From contig CM049409.1 of assembly GCA_026929865.2 (NCBI GenBank), forward strand, positions 15,281,452-15,345,451: a DNA stretch of 64,000 bases, in the 5' to 3' direction. Made by a program: the position numbers and the translations under genes. The notes beneath the pieces are model-generated. The model made no database searches. It was not told where the DNA came from and saw only the letters and a list, made by a program, of their open reading frames with translations. Positions 51,492-64,000 of this stretch are shown one piece after another (position 1 is the first letter of the stretch; the number at the start of each line of letters is the position of its first letter). This DNA is from Hyperoplus lanceolatus. Taxonomy: Eukaryota > Chordata > Actinopteri > Uranoscopiformes > Ammodytidae.

Positions 51492-52024
51492 TAGAGTTGC
51501 CGGTAGTAGGTGTTACCAGTCACTTGCACACTGGCAGGGTAGGCCCATTTTCCTTTTGTTAATTTTTGCGTGACATGGGTGGGGCACATTTTCATTAAAT
51601 AAAAAAACTAGTTAGTTACTAGGCTTCTTATCAATTATAAGGCTACATAGAAAACAATTCAACTGAAAGTGTTTTTGAATGTCCCCATTGAAAATTACGT
51701 CCAAATTATAACTGTAGCTTTACTCAAAACGTTTGGTAACCCAGGTGAAATGACGTGGCGATGCCGACACACGTTAAAGTTTCATGACAACAGTAAATGA
51801 CAGACCAACATTATTGTTTTGTTCAAAAAGTAATTGGAGGATACACAAATCTAACGTGAATCCATGTGAGTGTTATACAGAGCCGGCACTTGTCTTCTCT
51901 TGAAATGTGTTAGCCATATCTTTTTTTTTTCGTTCTTTTTTTCCACAGTTGGTGTAATTGATACCACCGGTGTTGTCGCATGTTTATTACCCGGTGGGAA
52001 AATTGCCACACCGAGGCATCCCTA
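51492..52024. mobile_element. 533-bp non-autonomous hAT
   Basis: Right end GAGGCATCCCTA, left end TAGAGTTGCC (a diverged TAGGGATGCC-type terminus). ATTTCTAT is duplicated exactly at 51484-51491 and 52025-52032, an 8-bp hAT-type target site. A CACCGGTG palindrome-like motif and GTGGG lie near the right end. No transposase. Confidence 0.88.
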
Positions 52025-52374
52025 ATTTCTATAACTTGTTGTGTGTACATTAAAGTCCAACACTACAAATCCCTTCCAGTTGAGGCTCTCTGAGGTTATT
52101 GAGTTGTACCCCTCTCTATGGGGATTATAAAGACAGATCATGGGATGTGGAGGAAGTGGTCTCACTGGATCCGACACAGACTCGTTCCACTGTCTTGGAC
52201 TGGTGGCTCTGCTGCAAAGCACTGTGGGGGATCAAGGAATGTGAGATGATGATTATGGAAATGAGCAAGCTCTGTTTCGGAGAGATTAAAAGAGCCACTG
52301 ATTACTTTTACATAACCTTTACTCACTGACACACAGGTTTGTCCCTGCCTCACTTTCAGGCACAGGCACAGGCA

Positions 52375-52378
<4 letters not shown>

Positions 52379-52420
<42 letters not shown>
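52379..52420. repeat. (CA)n microsatellite
   Basis: About 21 CA units preceded by AGGCACAGGCAC variants. Confidence 0.95.
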
Positions 52421-52421
<1 letters not shown>

Positions 52422-53470
52422 GTCTCTCTTCTGCCCTCTACGTAACCTATCATTTGTTATGCTCATCGTCAGACACACACCAAAACACAACACAAAACTA
52501 TAGATATGCAGTTTGATTAATCAGTAGTCAGTACAATGCATCATAGAGCCTGTTTTCACTTATCTGGGTGTATGTGCAGGATTTTTGCATGCATGTCATT
52601 AGTGTTTTGTTTATGCATGTGACAGTGTGGAAAGCTGTGTTTTTTGAAAAATGTTAATTATTGATTGCCACGCAGTTGGAGTCAGTTGAAACCCCTCTGA
52701 CAGTTAATCAGTCTTTGCTGCCCTACTCAGGCGAGGTGTACAGATTGAGGTAGGGCTGGGCGATATGGACCAAATGTTATATCACGATATAGGTAATTTT
52801 ATATCACGATATGGATATATATCACGATATAGTATTTTTCCTTTAAATTCAATGGATTACAATAACCGTACTGAACTTTAATCACATAAGATTATTTTCA
52901 TTTTTGCTTGGAACTTAAATTTCCATAGAAAAGAAAAACTGGTGCAAAATACCACACCAGTCTGGCTTTAGTCAGTCAGTGCAAAATAAAAATGACAGCA
53001 TCAACCAAAGAGCCTACATTTTCCAATTGATAGTAGCCTATATCAAAATAATGAAAGACTTGAATTTTCCTGCAGTATTTGCTCATCTTCATTTAAAAAA
53101 GCTGTCAAAATTAACTAATGAGCAAATGTCTGGTAATACTTTAACTCCATCTTCAACACAAATAATATTTTCAAGTTTGACATGTTTTAAAGTTACATAA
53201 AACCAGCCTTGCTGGCTGTCTCCAACAATAACAGCACACGGGGGTGAAGCCCCGAGTAGGCTAAAGATGTCATTATTAGCCAGCTAGCTCACGAGAGCTA
53301 ACCCATGTAGTTTGCGGCTTAAAACAAGCCAACTCTGCGTCACGGCAACAGCACGCTGAAGCAGCAAGCAAGTTTCCTTTGCCCAATGACATTTTTGACC
53401 GTTAAAAGCTGGTCTGCCACCGTGACACGGAGTTGGTTTGTTAACTTTAGTGACGGCGCACCGAAGCTAG

Positions 53471-53629
53471 GGGCCTATCCGAAAAGTCCAATCTCCTTAC
53501 CTATAAGCCTCCTTTCCTATGCCTTTCCTAAGCATTTTGGTTATTCAGATCACCTATCTGCCGAGCACTTCCGGGTCATCTCATAGGAAAGGAAATTTCC
53601 TATGCAAAAAAAAGTTTTCGGATAGGCCC
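53471..53629. mobile_element. 159-bp Harbinger-type miniature element
   Basis: GGGCCTATCCGAAAA ends, 15 bp perfect inverted, flanked by TAG on both sides (53468-53470, 53630-53632). The 3-bp duplication fits PIF/Harbinger. Internal TTTCCTATG copies are partly palindromic, so the whole can fold. Confidence 0.85.
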
Positions 53630-54801
53630 TAGACCATAGCCGTTTCTCAATTCGCGTTCTTTTCTGTACTTTGTACTTTGTTCTCGTAAAGGTCATCAAC
53701 CTAGCCCAAGTACTGTTCCAATTCAAAGTTCGCATCAAGTCAAGTACCCGGAAGTGTTCCTGATGTGTTCTTCAACTGGCCATTCTATCGAGATGCATCT
53801 GTGACTTGTGGACTTGGGCTTAGATATCCCAGAATGCATTTCGCAGCGTAGTAGCAGAGCAAGGAGGCAGTCGCAGAGGCACAAGGCGGAGAAACCCACA
53901 ACTGTAAGCATAATCATTACTATTTTATAAATACTATTTTTTTCAAATACCGTTTTTTTTGAAGTTTTTATTAGATGATAATTTAATTCTCCAACCTGTC
54001 AAATCCTACATAGCTCCGAAACGTCCCTCTAGCTTGCCCCTGTCCCACGATTTTAGCTCCCGCCATACTTGCCGGGTTTTAGCTTGCCCGGACTTTACTT
54101 CCCCCTGGACAGGGACTTCGTTTGGGGGTCAAGTTGTGTTCATAAGTATGGTGAATTGCCTAATGTGGGCACTCTTAACCTGGGATACCTAAGTCCACAT
54201 TTATCTCCTATTTCTGACTGTTAATAGATAATATTGTTGTCAAACCAACAGGGGTTTGTGATTGAAATCCTGAATTCCAAACAAGCTAAGGCTCTACTTT
54301 GAATGGTAGTATTGGGGTTGGTTGATGTAATATATTTGCAAGCAAATATCCCAACTTTTTTTTTTTACTTTATTATACTGCTTTTTTCAAATTTTGTAGA
54401 GTGTTTTTTATATTTTACATTCATATAGGGCAAATTAGTTACAAAGGACTTCAAAGATTTCAAGAAGAAAATCGCTACTTTATTTAGCATAAAAACAGAA
54501 ATGTCTGCTGAAAGTTGACTCATTAGCATCAATCTTTTATAGACTTCAAACATGGTTAAACTCAACAGCAACAAGTTAAAATCAGCTTATTTAAATATTA
54601 AAAACTGTACACAGAGGAGAATAAAACAGCATTACAAATATGTACATTTAGTACATTTATTTACAAAGCTAGGAATATTTACAAACCATGTTCTTATTAT
54701 TATCTCCAGAGACTAAGGAAAGGCCCACCAGCCACACATGTTCTGAGATCCAAAACCTCTCCACAATTCCTTTGTAGGCTCAATGACCTGGTAATCAACA
54801 T

Positions 54802-55329
54802 TCACATGGATGGGTGGCGGTAGAGTAATGTTGGCCACGGGGTGCAGGCAGGGTACCCTCCATCACCCAGCAAGAAGTAGGTGGGTAGGGGCCTCTTGTA
54901 GACGGGAACCCCACACAGAGCATCATGCACCGACCCCGGGTTCCCGATGTAAAGTCTACTTTGTCTTAGCATCACGATACCTGCAGGATGATGGAAGGAA
55001 GGTTCTGTTAAAGTACTTTTCTTCTGTTCTGCGGTGGCGAATTGACATGGCACCTCAATGCCCCGCCGATCTGAAGAGCAGCCTGCCCCCACCTCCTCCA
55101 CTCCTCTGACTTGGGGTTGGTGACCCGTGGGGTGGCCCACCACGCTGGACCTCACCCTGCACACCACCACGGCCAGCTTGAATTTGGGGCTGCTGGCCTT
55201 GCTGCCCGGCCGGAAGAAAGCGTGGATGGAGTGAGTCGAGGTGCTGATGGGGGTAGCCTGTGGTATCCCTGGAGAGCCTGAAGGTGGCTTCAGGTCCCCC
55301 TCCAGAAAAGAAACAGCCAGGATAGGCAC
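54802..55329 (-). pseudogene. PIF/Harbinger transposase remnant (HARBI1-like, DDE_Tnp_4)
   Basis: The minus-strand frame of 175 codons carries YIGNPGSVHDA and, 24 residues later, FLLGDGGYP followed by TLLYRHP. These match the conserved second and third catalytic blocks of Harbinger transposases (PGSVHDA and LGDSGYP). The first catalytic block (IDG) is not recognisable, and the N-terminal part of the frame has no family features. Family proteins are about 350 residues, so this is a C-terminal remnant. It lies in the hAT at 52751-56465, on the strand opposite to my plus listing. The boundaries of the carrying Harbinger element are unclear. Confidence 0.7.
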
Positions 55330-56473
55330 AGGGGTGTTGAGCTTTGTGTACAGCTGTGGGTTCTAAAAATAATAATAAATATATTTTTAACATCGTTGAT
55401 TCAGTTATTTACTATTTATATTATTTATGTTTATTGTGTGTGTGTGTGATATATAGCCTGAAAAATAAAGAACACTCAAAGTTCAGTGCTCTTGTTTTAT
55501 TTTTAAGAGAAGTTTGGCTTAAAATTAAATTTTGATTTTATACTATAAAGTACTGACAACATTTTTCCAAATTCACAATTAAAGTATTGTCATTCAGAAG
55601 TATTTTAGAGATAAGAAATTTTAAGAAAAAGACGGCTCTTAATTTTTGCGCTATATATTTACTATTGATAGATAGATATACCAGTATATGCCTTATTTGT
55701 TTATTTTAAGTACAATCAATTGCAATTATGTATTTAATATGTATTGTCTGCTAAGAAGTGTTAAAGCTATCAGAATTAAAAACCATAAACATTTAACTTG
55801 TTTGATCAGTAAAGGGCCTATGAATTATTACATGCCTAGGTTTTTTAATACATTTTAGCCTGTTATATATGTTGTGTGTAGCTTTAAGGGGCTTCAACTT
55901 TCCACCCTGTGATAAAATGATAATTCACTCATTACAGTCAAGTGTATTTATCAATATTAAACGATAAATTGAAAGGTTAAAAACAAGCCATAACAATAAA
56001 ACACATACGACGTGAGATAGACAACTGAGGAGCTCGCTCCACTGCATCCCAGCTCTGTAGCACGTTAACGAGCCAGGTGATGGCACGAGCCGCGCGTCCA
56101 ATTGCGGTGCGTGCCCGTCACGGAGCTGGACTTGGAGTCGACTTGGCAGCGAACTCCAACCCAGCCGTACGTGACTTGGATTGAGAACCACGAGCTAGAC
56201 AGCTAGAGCAACAGATGAGGCTTCTTCTGTTGCGGGTAGAGAAGCTGTATTGCAGCCCAGAACTCTGCTGCATAGCCTCCGTGTGGCGCGGCGGTGTAAC
56301 TGCAGTGTAACTATAGGGACTCGGAGGGACAGCTGCCTCCCGCTCCATATATCCTCCCGCCACATGAACTTTTTTTCTCCGCGATATAAACGGTATGGCC
56401 AAATCTCTCCCGGTAGACACTTTCATATCGTCCACGATATGATATCGTCATATCGCCCAGCCCTAGATTGAGG

Positions 56474-59400
56474 GGTGAAACGTCAGTGACCCTGAGATGA
56501 ATACCAACATGCAAAGTAACTTGCATCCATTTTGTGTAATTCATGCAGTTGAATATGATATGAAGACAAATACCTTTTAGAAATAGGTTTATAAAGGGGG
56601 CTATACCAAAAAAAAAGACGCACCGGACCATGCTTTTCATTTTTTAAGATAAATCAGCAATCCGTCACAAAATAATACAGTATATCTGATCGATAGACAT
56701 GAACAGATGAAATAGCACAAGAAGAGAGACAGATGCACAGAGGGCTAAATGGATACAATACAGTATATAATTGAAGTCTGAGTACATATTCTCTTATTAA
56801 TTTATGACATGGTGAATGAACTAAAGAGTGATTGCCCCTACCTGCACTAAAACCTTCACACCAACACCATGCCATTTACAATTATCTCATTAATCATTGC
56901 TTATGACATCAACTCATTGTAAAGGTATTTCACTGTCCATTCACAGCCGTTTTGTTGTTTCTAGCGGCACCATTGGACAAAAGCCCTATTTTTTTTTCGG
57001 CATTTTCAATGCTTTTATTGATCATACAGAGAGACAGAGATGACCACCAAGAGCACCCCCAAAAGTGGTAGTGTTTTTACGACACCAGCGATCAACAGCG
57101 TGCCGGCGGTGCAGGCATTTGTGATAGTAATATTAATGCATTCATATATGTAAGATTAATAATAGTTATATGACGAGTTAGTTGACAGCTTGGAAAACAC
57201 AGGATGTTGCGGTTTTCAAGCTGTACATTGTTTTGTCTAAGTTCCCCAGAAATTGGACCCATCTAATGGCATTTATAATAAGTACATCAAATATTGTTGT
57301 TTTTGCTGATGTTCTTGTTTGTTGTTACAGGTCATGTATAATCATCAGAGGAAAATGTGACATTTGTTTCATAAACATTTAAAAGTTCCTTATTAGAGGT
57401 TTAACTTTTCAAACAAGGATTTCCGAGCGTACTGCACCATTTAGAGAGGCATTTCTAAAATAGTTCTGCCAACAGGCTTGAATACCTTGTTTGTCCTCCA
57501 TCATTTGGGGACCCATTTAATCTTCCCACGACACAGCTTTGAGTTTTATACACATAATAGTCCAGCTGGTGGCTAAACCTTAATCTCAGCTAATTGCCAA
57601 CACAACCGTAGATTCTTCTCAAATGGCATCAAAACACACTTTTTTCATATTTCCCCAGGACATGCAGCAGGTGCACCAAACAGCTGAGATTCAGCTGCTG
57701 CAGTAGTTGGGCCATGAGTTCCTGCTATGATGATCCTTTTGTATAAAAAAAGTTTTCCACCTGAGGGCATGCTTGACGGTGTCAGCATTCAACATCATTA
57801 GCATCAGACTGTTTTGCCTTTCAATTTCAACAAGTCCTGAAACAACCCAACATAGCATTGATCCTGGAGTCTTTTGCCTAAAGGTTTATTTTTTTTGATA
57901 AAGATAATTTTAGGTTGATAATGTAACTGGATCTTATTTGTTGGAGCCTTGTGCTGCAGTGAAATTGGGTAAATGGTTGCTGTCAAATAATAAAACATGT
58001 TTTTTTTACTGCCACAAAAATATAATGCAAGGACACTTCGACAAGTTGACAGGAGGAGCTGGGTATATGAACCATCAAATCATTATTTGTGTAAAGTTAC
58101 TAAATGGTTGCAATTGTTTGTGGGAAATAAAGGTTTACTTTTTTTACACACAGTGTTCCTGTTTTGCTCTCTTGGAGTTATGTCAGCTACCTGTGCTCTC
58201 CGATGCAGAGCAGCAAAGACTATAATCAGAATCAGGGCAGATTTAAATAGGAACAGGTTCTTGTTTAGTGTCAAGTGCCATGGTAATGATTATAACGACC
58301 TGGATGTGTGTGTGTGTGTGTGTAACAGTGCAGCAAATGGTTGACGTTTTTTTAACAACGTAGTAAGCTGTTGTCATCAGCCTGTCACTGCAGTGATGGG
58401 ACTCTACATTCATTCGTCTCACAATGACATTTAACTGCACTGCTGATGGGTTTTCAGCCACCTTCTCTGCTGCCACACATAGCAAATCATGCTGGCTTTT
58501 CTCATGGCTTTCAAGTGACTGTTTTAAATAATTATCTATAATAAAACCACTCCTGACTTGTCAGACTTTGTATAGTAACTACTGCAAACCTCTTTCTCAA
58601 CCTAATCGTACCTTTATCTTCAAGACAGCGAATATATGAATTGAAATTAGTTGTTTTGGAATTGAAAACCATTTAATCTATTATGGAGTTATTTTCCCAT
58701 CTTTATTCAGTGCGTGGCCTTTCCATTTGAGAGCATGATTTATTGATTTCACGTTCAAATTTGGTCATTCTTTCCCTCAAACTCTGCTCTTGCACACAAA
58801 TTGCTCCCGCTCCTATACTCAGATTTACTATGCTTCTGCTCAAACCGTATGCGTGTGCTTTTTATATTGTTGCTTCACCTGATTTCCTGATTCCAGCATC
58901 AAAGAAAAAAAACAATATCACAAAAAGCTGGTTCCACTAATAGCACCACTACAATCTAAATAAAATCTTACGTGAGGTCCTTGACTATGACGGTCCATTT
59001 TTCTTCACCGGGCTGGGAGTGAATGAACAGCAAATTAACAAGTTACCTCACTGTACTAGACATTCTACGTACACACCCGGGGTTGTCACAAAAAGTCCAC
59101 AAGCAGAGCAGAAACCAGGAAATCTGTGCGAGCAACAATACTGTATATCTAAATGTGAACATACAGTTTGAGCAGAAGCAGAGTACATATGTGTAGAAGT
59201 AGCAATTTGAGTATGATGGCAGAGTTTGAAGGTTAGGCAAAGTTTCATAGATTATTTCAATTTAATGAGCCTTGGCCTGATTGTGTTTACTGGTCGTCGG
59301 CCAGTGGGCAATACTTTTATGTTGGAAACTGCTTATTTTTTACTGTATAATATAATATTGTTGGAGTGTGTGTTTTGGAATGTGGACTCGACTGTCTCCT

Positions 59401-60807
59401 TCTTTCTACCATCTGTCAAATGCCCGGTGGATTAGGGTTCAGATCAGTCTCACTGCCAACCCCAATGATGGATTAACAAAGCAGCTGACTTGCCATCGTT
59501 GGATTGGCTCACTCCGTAAATAACTGACTAACTTTCCATTTCAATCATAAACTTACCGGCAGACTGATGGGTTAATAAACCGTGTGCAATGTCTTGCTGT
59601 GTTTTTGTTTTGTAGTGCGCTCAAGGACATCCAGCTGATACAAAAACACATTTCCCATGCATCTAACCAACTTACATGCTCACTGGCAAACTGTATGAGT
59701 AACCACATTACTGACTGGCTGTCTGACTGACTTGGTAATTAACTTAATGTCTGTCTGTCTGTATGTCTGTCTGGTTGTAGTGTACCCAAGGACATCCATC
59801 CACCATCCAGCACGTACACAAACTATCCGAGGCACACATGTTTCCCCTCTGGAGCGACGGGAAGAATATTTCCCTGTTTACCCAAGTGCCACTTCATGAT
59901 TAAAAACTAATCAGGCTTCAGCCAGGCTAGGATCCCCCTGCACACTGACACATAATGTACTGTAATTATCTTAACAGGGGAGCGAGGAGTGAGTGGCAGA
60001 GAGACATTGACAGAGAGAAAACAAAGGATGAAAGTTAAAAGTCGAAGGTGAGGAGCTAGATGGAAAACAGAAAAAGCAACTGTGATGAATGTCAAGGGAG
60101 GTGAACAAAGAGGAAGAAGGCATGTAGCTTGCTTCCGGTAAATGCTGCTAATTTCCTTCATTTAGATAACGTATCTTCTCTCCGTGGTTGCAGCCTTGGT
60201 GATTGTGTATCTATAAGACATTAGCACAGGTGAGATGGAAGCTTTAACTTTGTGACATGAGCATGAATGTAACTGTCTCTGTCAGATATTTAGTTTTATT
60301 AAGTGTCCCTGGCTGCAACTTAAATTAATCTTATAAACCTCAGGCTCAGTTAGAAATGTTCAATGTAGAAAGTGGAAGGAAGAAAATATTTACGAGGCTA
60401 AAAAATACCACTTTAAATTACTTTTTTTCCCTGTCAGCCCTCTCTCAAGCTGCTGAATCATGCCTTTTCTGTTGCTTCCCACAATTGTGTGCACACGGTA
60501 GGTGTCACAGCATGCCAGTATTGTCTTTACAGTAGAGATAGTCTTTACAGCATACTAAAACTAAATATTAAATAGTATTTTTTATATATATGTTGTATGT
60601 TTTATAAAACACTTTCAATGTCAGTCTAATAGTCCAATATTTGTAAACAGGGAAAATGGTGTCTGAGACATTCCCACAGAGCGCCCCGGGTGCCTGCTTC
60701 GCCAATACTATAAACAATAAATGAATGTATCTACATTGCAGAGCTACGTATCTGGATACATTACTAATGAAAATATTGAATAGACAGATCTCTGATCTTA
60801 GTTGTGT

Positions 60808-60858
<51 letters not shown>

Positions 60859-60961
60859 AACTAGTATTACCGGTACTGCAGCCAGATTACTATTCACGAC
60901 AGTGCAGTTGCATTTTGGCCTTCACATGGAGCCAGACCAAAATTATTTCCTATTGTCACTT
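56474..60961. other. Non-coding, largely unique
   Basis: Short GT runs at 58304-58322. Frames up to 115 codons exist but overlap on both strands and carry no domain. No repeat terminus recognised. Confidence 0.45.
60811..60857. repeat. (GT)n microsatellite
   Basis: About 23 TG units, 100 bp upstream of the Harbinger element. Confidence 0.95.
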
Positions 60962-60964
60962 TAA

Positions 60965-62268
60965 GGGCCTGTTTCACAGACAGGGCCTAGATTAAGCCAG
61001 GAGTAGGCCTTAATGTGGACTAGTTAAACTGGGATGTTTAAGTCACTTTCATGGATATGTCTTAAGTTTGGCTTAGTTAGTCTGAGACTATGAAGTCCTG
61101 GAGTAAGGTAAATAAGCCTGATTGTGAACACCTGCCCATGAGCACAATGCTGCTGGTCCAACGGTGATCATAAAAACCCGGAGTGGAGCAGAAACACCAT
61201 TGTTTGTGAGAAAAAAACAATGGTAGAGGCTAAAAAAATCCCATCAATAAACTTTAATGAATTTGAAAAAAATCTCTTAAAAAATAGTTTGAAACCATCC
61301 GGTTATTGAATCTAAAAGCCATACTGCTGGGACTGAGTAAATAAATAGTTGGGCCGCAATTTGCAACAAATTCAATTCTAATGAAAATGTTACTTGGAGA
61401 ACAATACACTCATTTATAATTTTGACATTATATTTAATGATATCTGCACTGATACTCTGTAGAACAACCCGAATCTCGCTTTAAAGAAGAGCTTGCCACA
61501 ACCTTTCAACAAAGGAGAAAAAAGATGACGTTGCATGAAAGTTAGCCCGAGAATTCCATGAACAGAACATGCAATATCTGAAGGAAGTATGACATGAAAA
61601 TGAAAATTCTACAGGTGGAATTGGACATGAAGTTGGAAGAGAGAGCTATGATTCAAAGATACAGTACTGAGACAATTGTGATTACTAATCAGTAAAGATA
61701 TATACGTAGAAAATAAAAGGTGTTCCTGTTGTGTTTTGTCATTTTGTTATTCATTTGTGTCAGTATTTTAAATCACAAAACCACATTTAAAAACAGAATT
61801 GTTTTAGACACTCATTTTATTATGCTGAATACATCTTCAATTTAAATGCATCCATCTAATACACTCAAGCAAAGTTGTTATTTTCAGTGCATTTTCCATA
61901 TTGAAAGCGGTCTCGAAATGTAAGTTCATCAACTAAATGTTTTGGATAAGACCTATCCACAAGTACTCTTCTAGCTGGCCTCTGCAGTGGGAGTTGGTCT
62001 TCATTTAGATATTCCAAATAGTCCATGCTCTCTCACAAACACCACTACGGTGAAGTTAAACCAGCCTCTTTGGAGGATTAATTTAAGATCAAATTTAGAC
62101 CTAGAGTAGCTCTAGTCGTCCGTCTTGCAATTGGCTTTGTTTAATCCAGAATAGCTTTAATCTAGGACTATTTTAAACTGAGTCTGTGCAAGTATCTTTG
62201 AATTAATCCAGCTCAAACAGGCATTTTAGTCTCGGACTAGGCTTAAGCCTTGTCTGTGAAACCGGCCC
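60965..62268. mobile_element. PIF/Harbinger element with decayed Myb-like gene
   Basis: Left end GGGCCTGTTTCACAGACAGGG and right end CTGTGAAACCGGCCC are inverted, with TAA on both flanks (60962-60964, 62269-62271). TAA is the classic Harbinger duplication. Further inward, AGGCTTAAGCC and GGATTAAGCC-like motifs extend the similarity. It holds one decayed gene (see 61220) and no transposase, so it is non-autonomous now. Confidence 0.85.
61220..61690 (+). pseudogene. Harbinger Myb/SANT-like accessory protein, decayed
   Basis: An ATG at 61220 opens a 29-codon frame rich in Lys/Asn/Phe that stops at 61307. In a shifted frame, 61344-61403 encodes SWAAICNKFNSNENVTWRT. The W...F N...N-V-T-x-R-T spacing matches the Myb/SANT-like trihelix of Harbinger accessory proteins (NAIF1 family). 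Downstream, 61540-61670 encodes REFHEQNMQYLKE and VELDMKLEERA in two frames, an acidic coiled-coil-like tail as these proteins have. Stops and at least two frame changes show it is dead. Confidence 0.6.
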
Positions 62269-62271
62269 TAA

Positions 62272-63927
<1,656 letters not shown>

Positions 63928-64000
63928 ATTTATTTACTCATCTTTCTTTTCCTGATTGATTCTCCTTGGTCTCCTCTCTATCTCTCCCAGTGGGACACAG

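Larger units (their letters stand above)
52751..56465. mobile_element. 3.7-kb hAT with TAGGGCTGGGCGATAT ends and nested elements
   Basis: Ends TAGGGCTGGGCGATAT and its exact complement, with GATTGAGG duplicated at 52743-52750 and 56466-56473 (8 bp). Subterminal ATATCACGATAT repeats occupy the left end (52785-52830) and CACGATATGATATCGTC the right. Inside are a 159-bp Harbinger miniature element and a degraded Harbinger transposase. No hAT transposase is readable, and much of the 3.7 kb is probably nested cargo. Confidence 0.92.

Noticed and set aside
55813..55825. GGGCCTAT as a partner terminus for the 53471 miniature element
   Set aside because: Only eight bases match and the inverted orientation is wrong; the true partner at 53615-53629 is perfect.
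57938..58344. Frames of 95 and 115 codons on the plus strand
   Set aside because: Two frames of the same strand overlap and neither shows a domain or splice context; one ends in a GT repeat.

Overview
The window reads as non-coding DNA of a ray-finned (teleost) fish. The evidence is the repeat content: L2-clade LINEs with short pentamer or tetramer tails, many hAT elements, PIF/Harbinger and Tc1/mariner elements, TTAA-flanked miniature elements and abundant long (CA)n/(GT)n arrays. I could not support a single exon of a host protein-coding gene, nor any tRNA, rRNA or CRISPR array. Every credible protein signal belongs to a transposable element, and every one is damaged. The window may be intronic or intergenic; the sequence alone does not decide.

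Left part (1-13.5 kb): three DNA elements lie almost end to end. They are a hAT-like element (1721-3719), a Harbinger-like element (3769-4846) and a 7.8-kb element with ~325-355 bp terminal inverted repeats (4887-12719). The last one holds a nearly full-length L2 retrotransposon (about 5997-11414, minus strand). That L2 is itself interrupted by a 946-bp element with a TA target duplication (6929-7874), giving a three-level nest. Apart from that insertion the L2 endonuclease/reverse transcriptase frame is open. Its ORF1 (esterase-like) has one in-frame stop.

Middle part (13.5-40 kb): L2 3' fragments, a Tc1 transposase tail, two nested hATs with perfect 8-bp target duplications (22657-25202 containing 23148-24531), a TTAA-flanked miniature element (28509-29112), a second L2 copy cut off in its endonuclease (29117-30520), a second sighting of the 7.8-kb element's terminal repeat (33161-33545), a TA-flanked miniature element (35934-36453), and a compound CT/TA/CA microsatellite abutting a Tc1 5' fragment (39032-39590).

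Right part (40-64 kb): a CpG-rich block (about 40640-42560) with two X-box-like palindromes and a 53-bp-arm inverted repeat is the best candidate for host regulatory DNA. It is followed by a Tc1-like fold-back element made of two opposed 3' halves (44040-45521), a small hAT (51492-52024), a 3.7-kb hAT holding a degraded HARBI1-like transposase and a Harbinger miniature element (52751-56465), and a Harbinger element with a decayed Myb/SANT-like gene (60965-62268).

No cooperating host gene system is visible. The best structures are the three-level nest, the fold-back Tc1 and the hairpin/X-box block. Boundaries backed by matching target duplications are firm; other ends and superfamily names are inference from terminal motifs.
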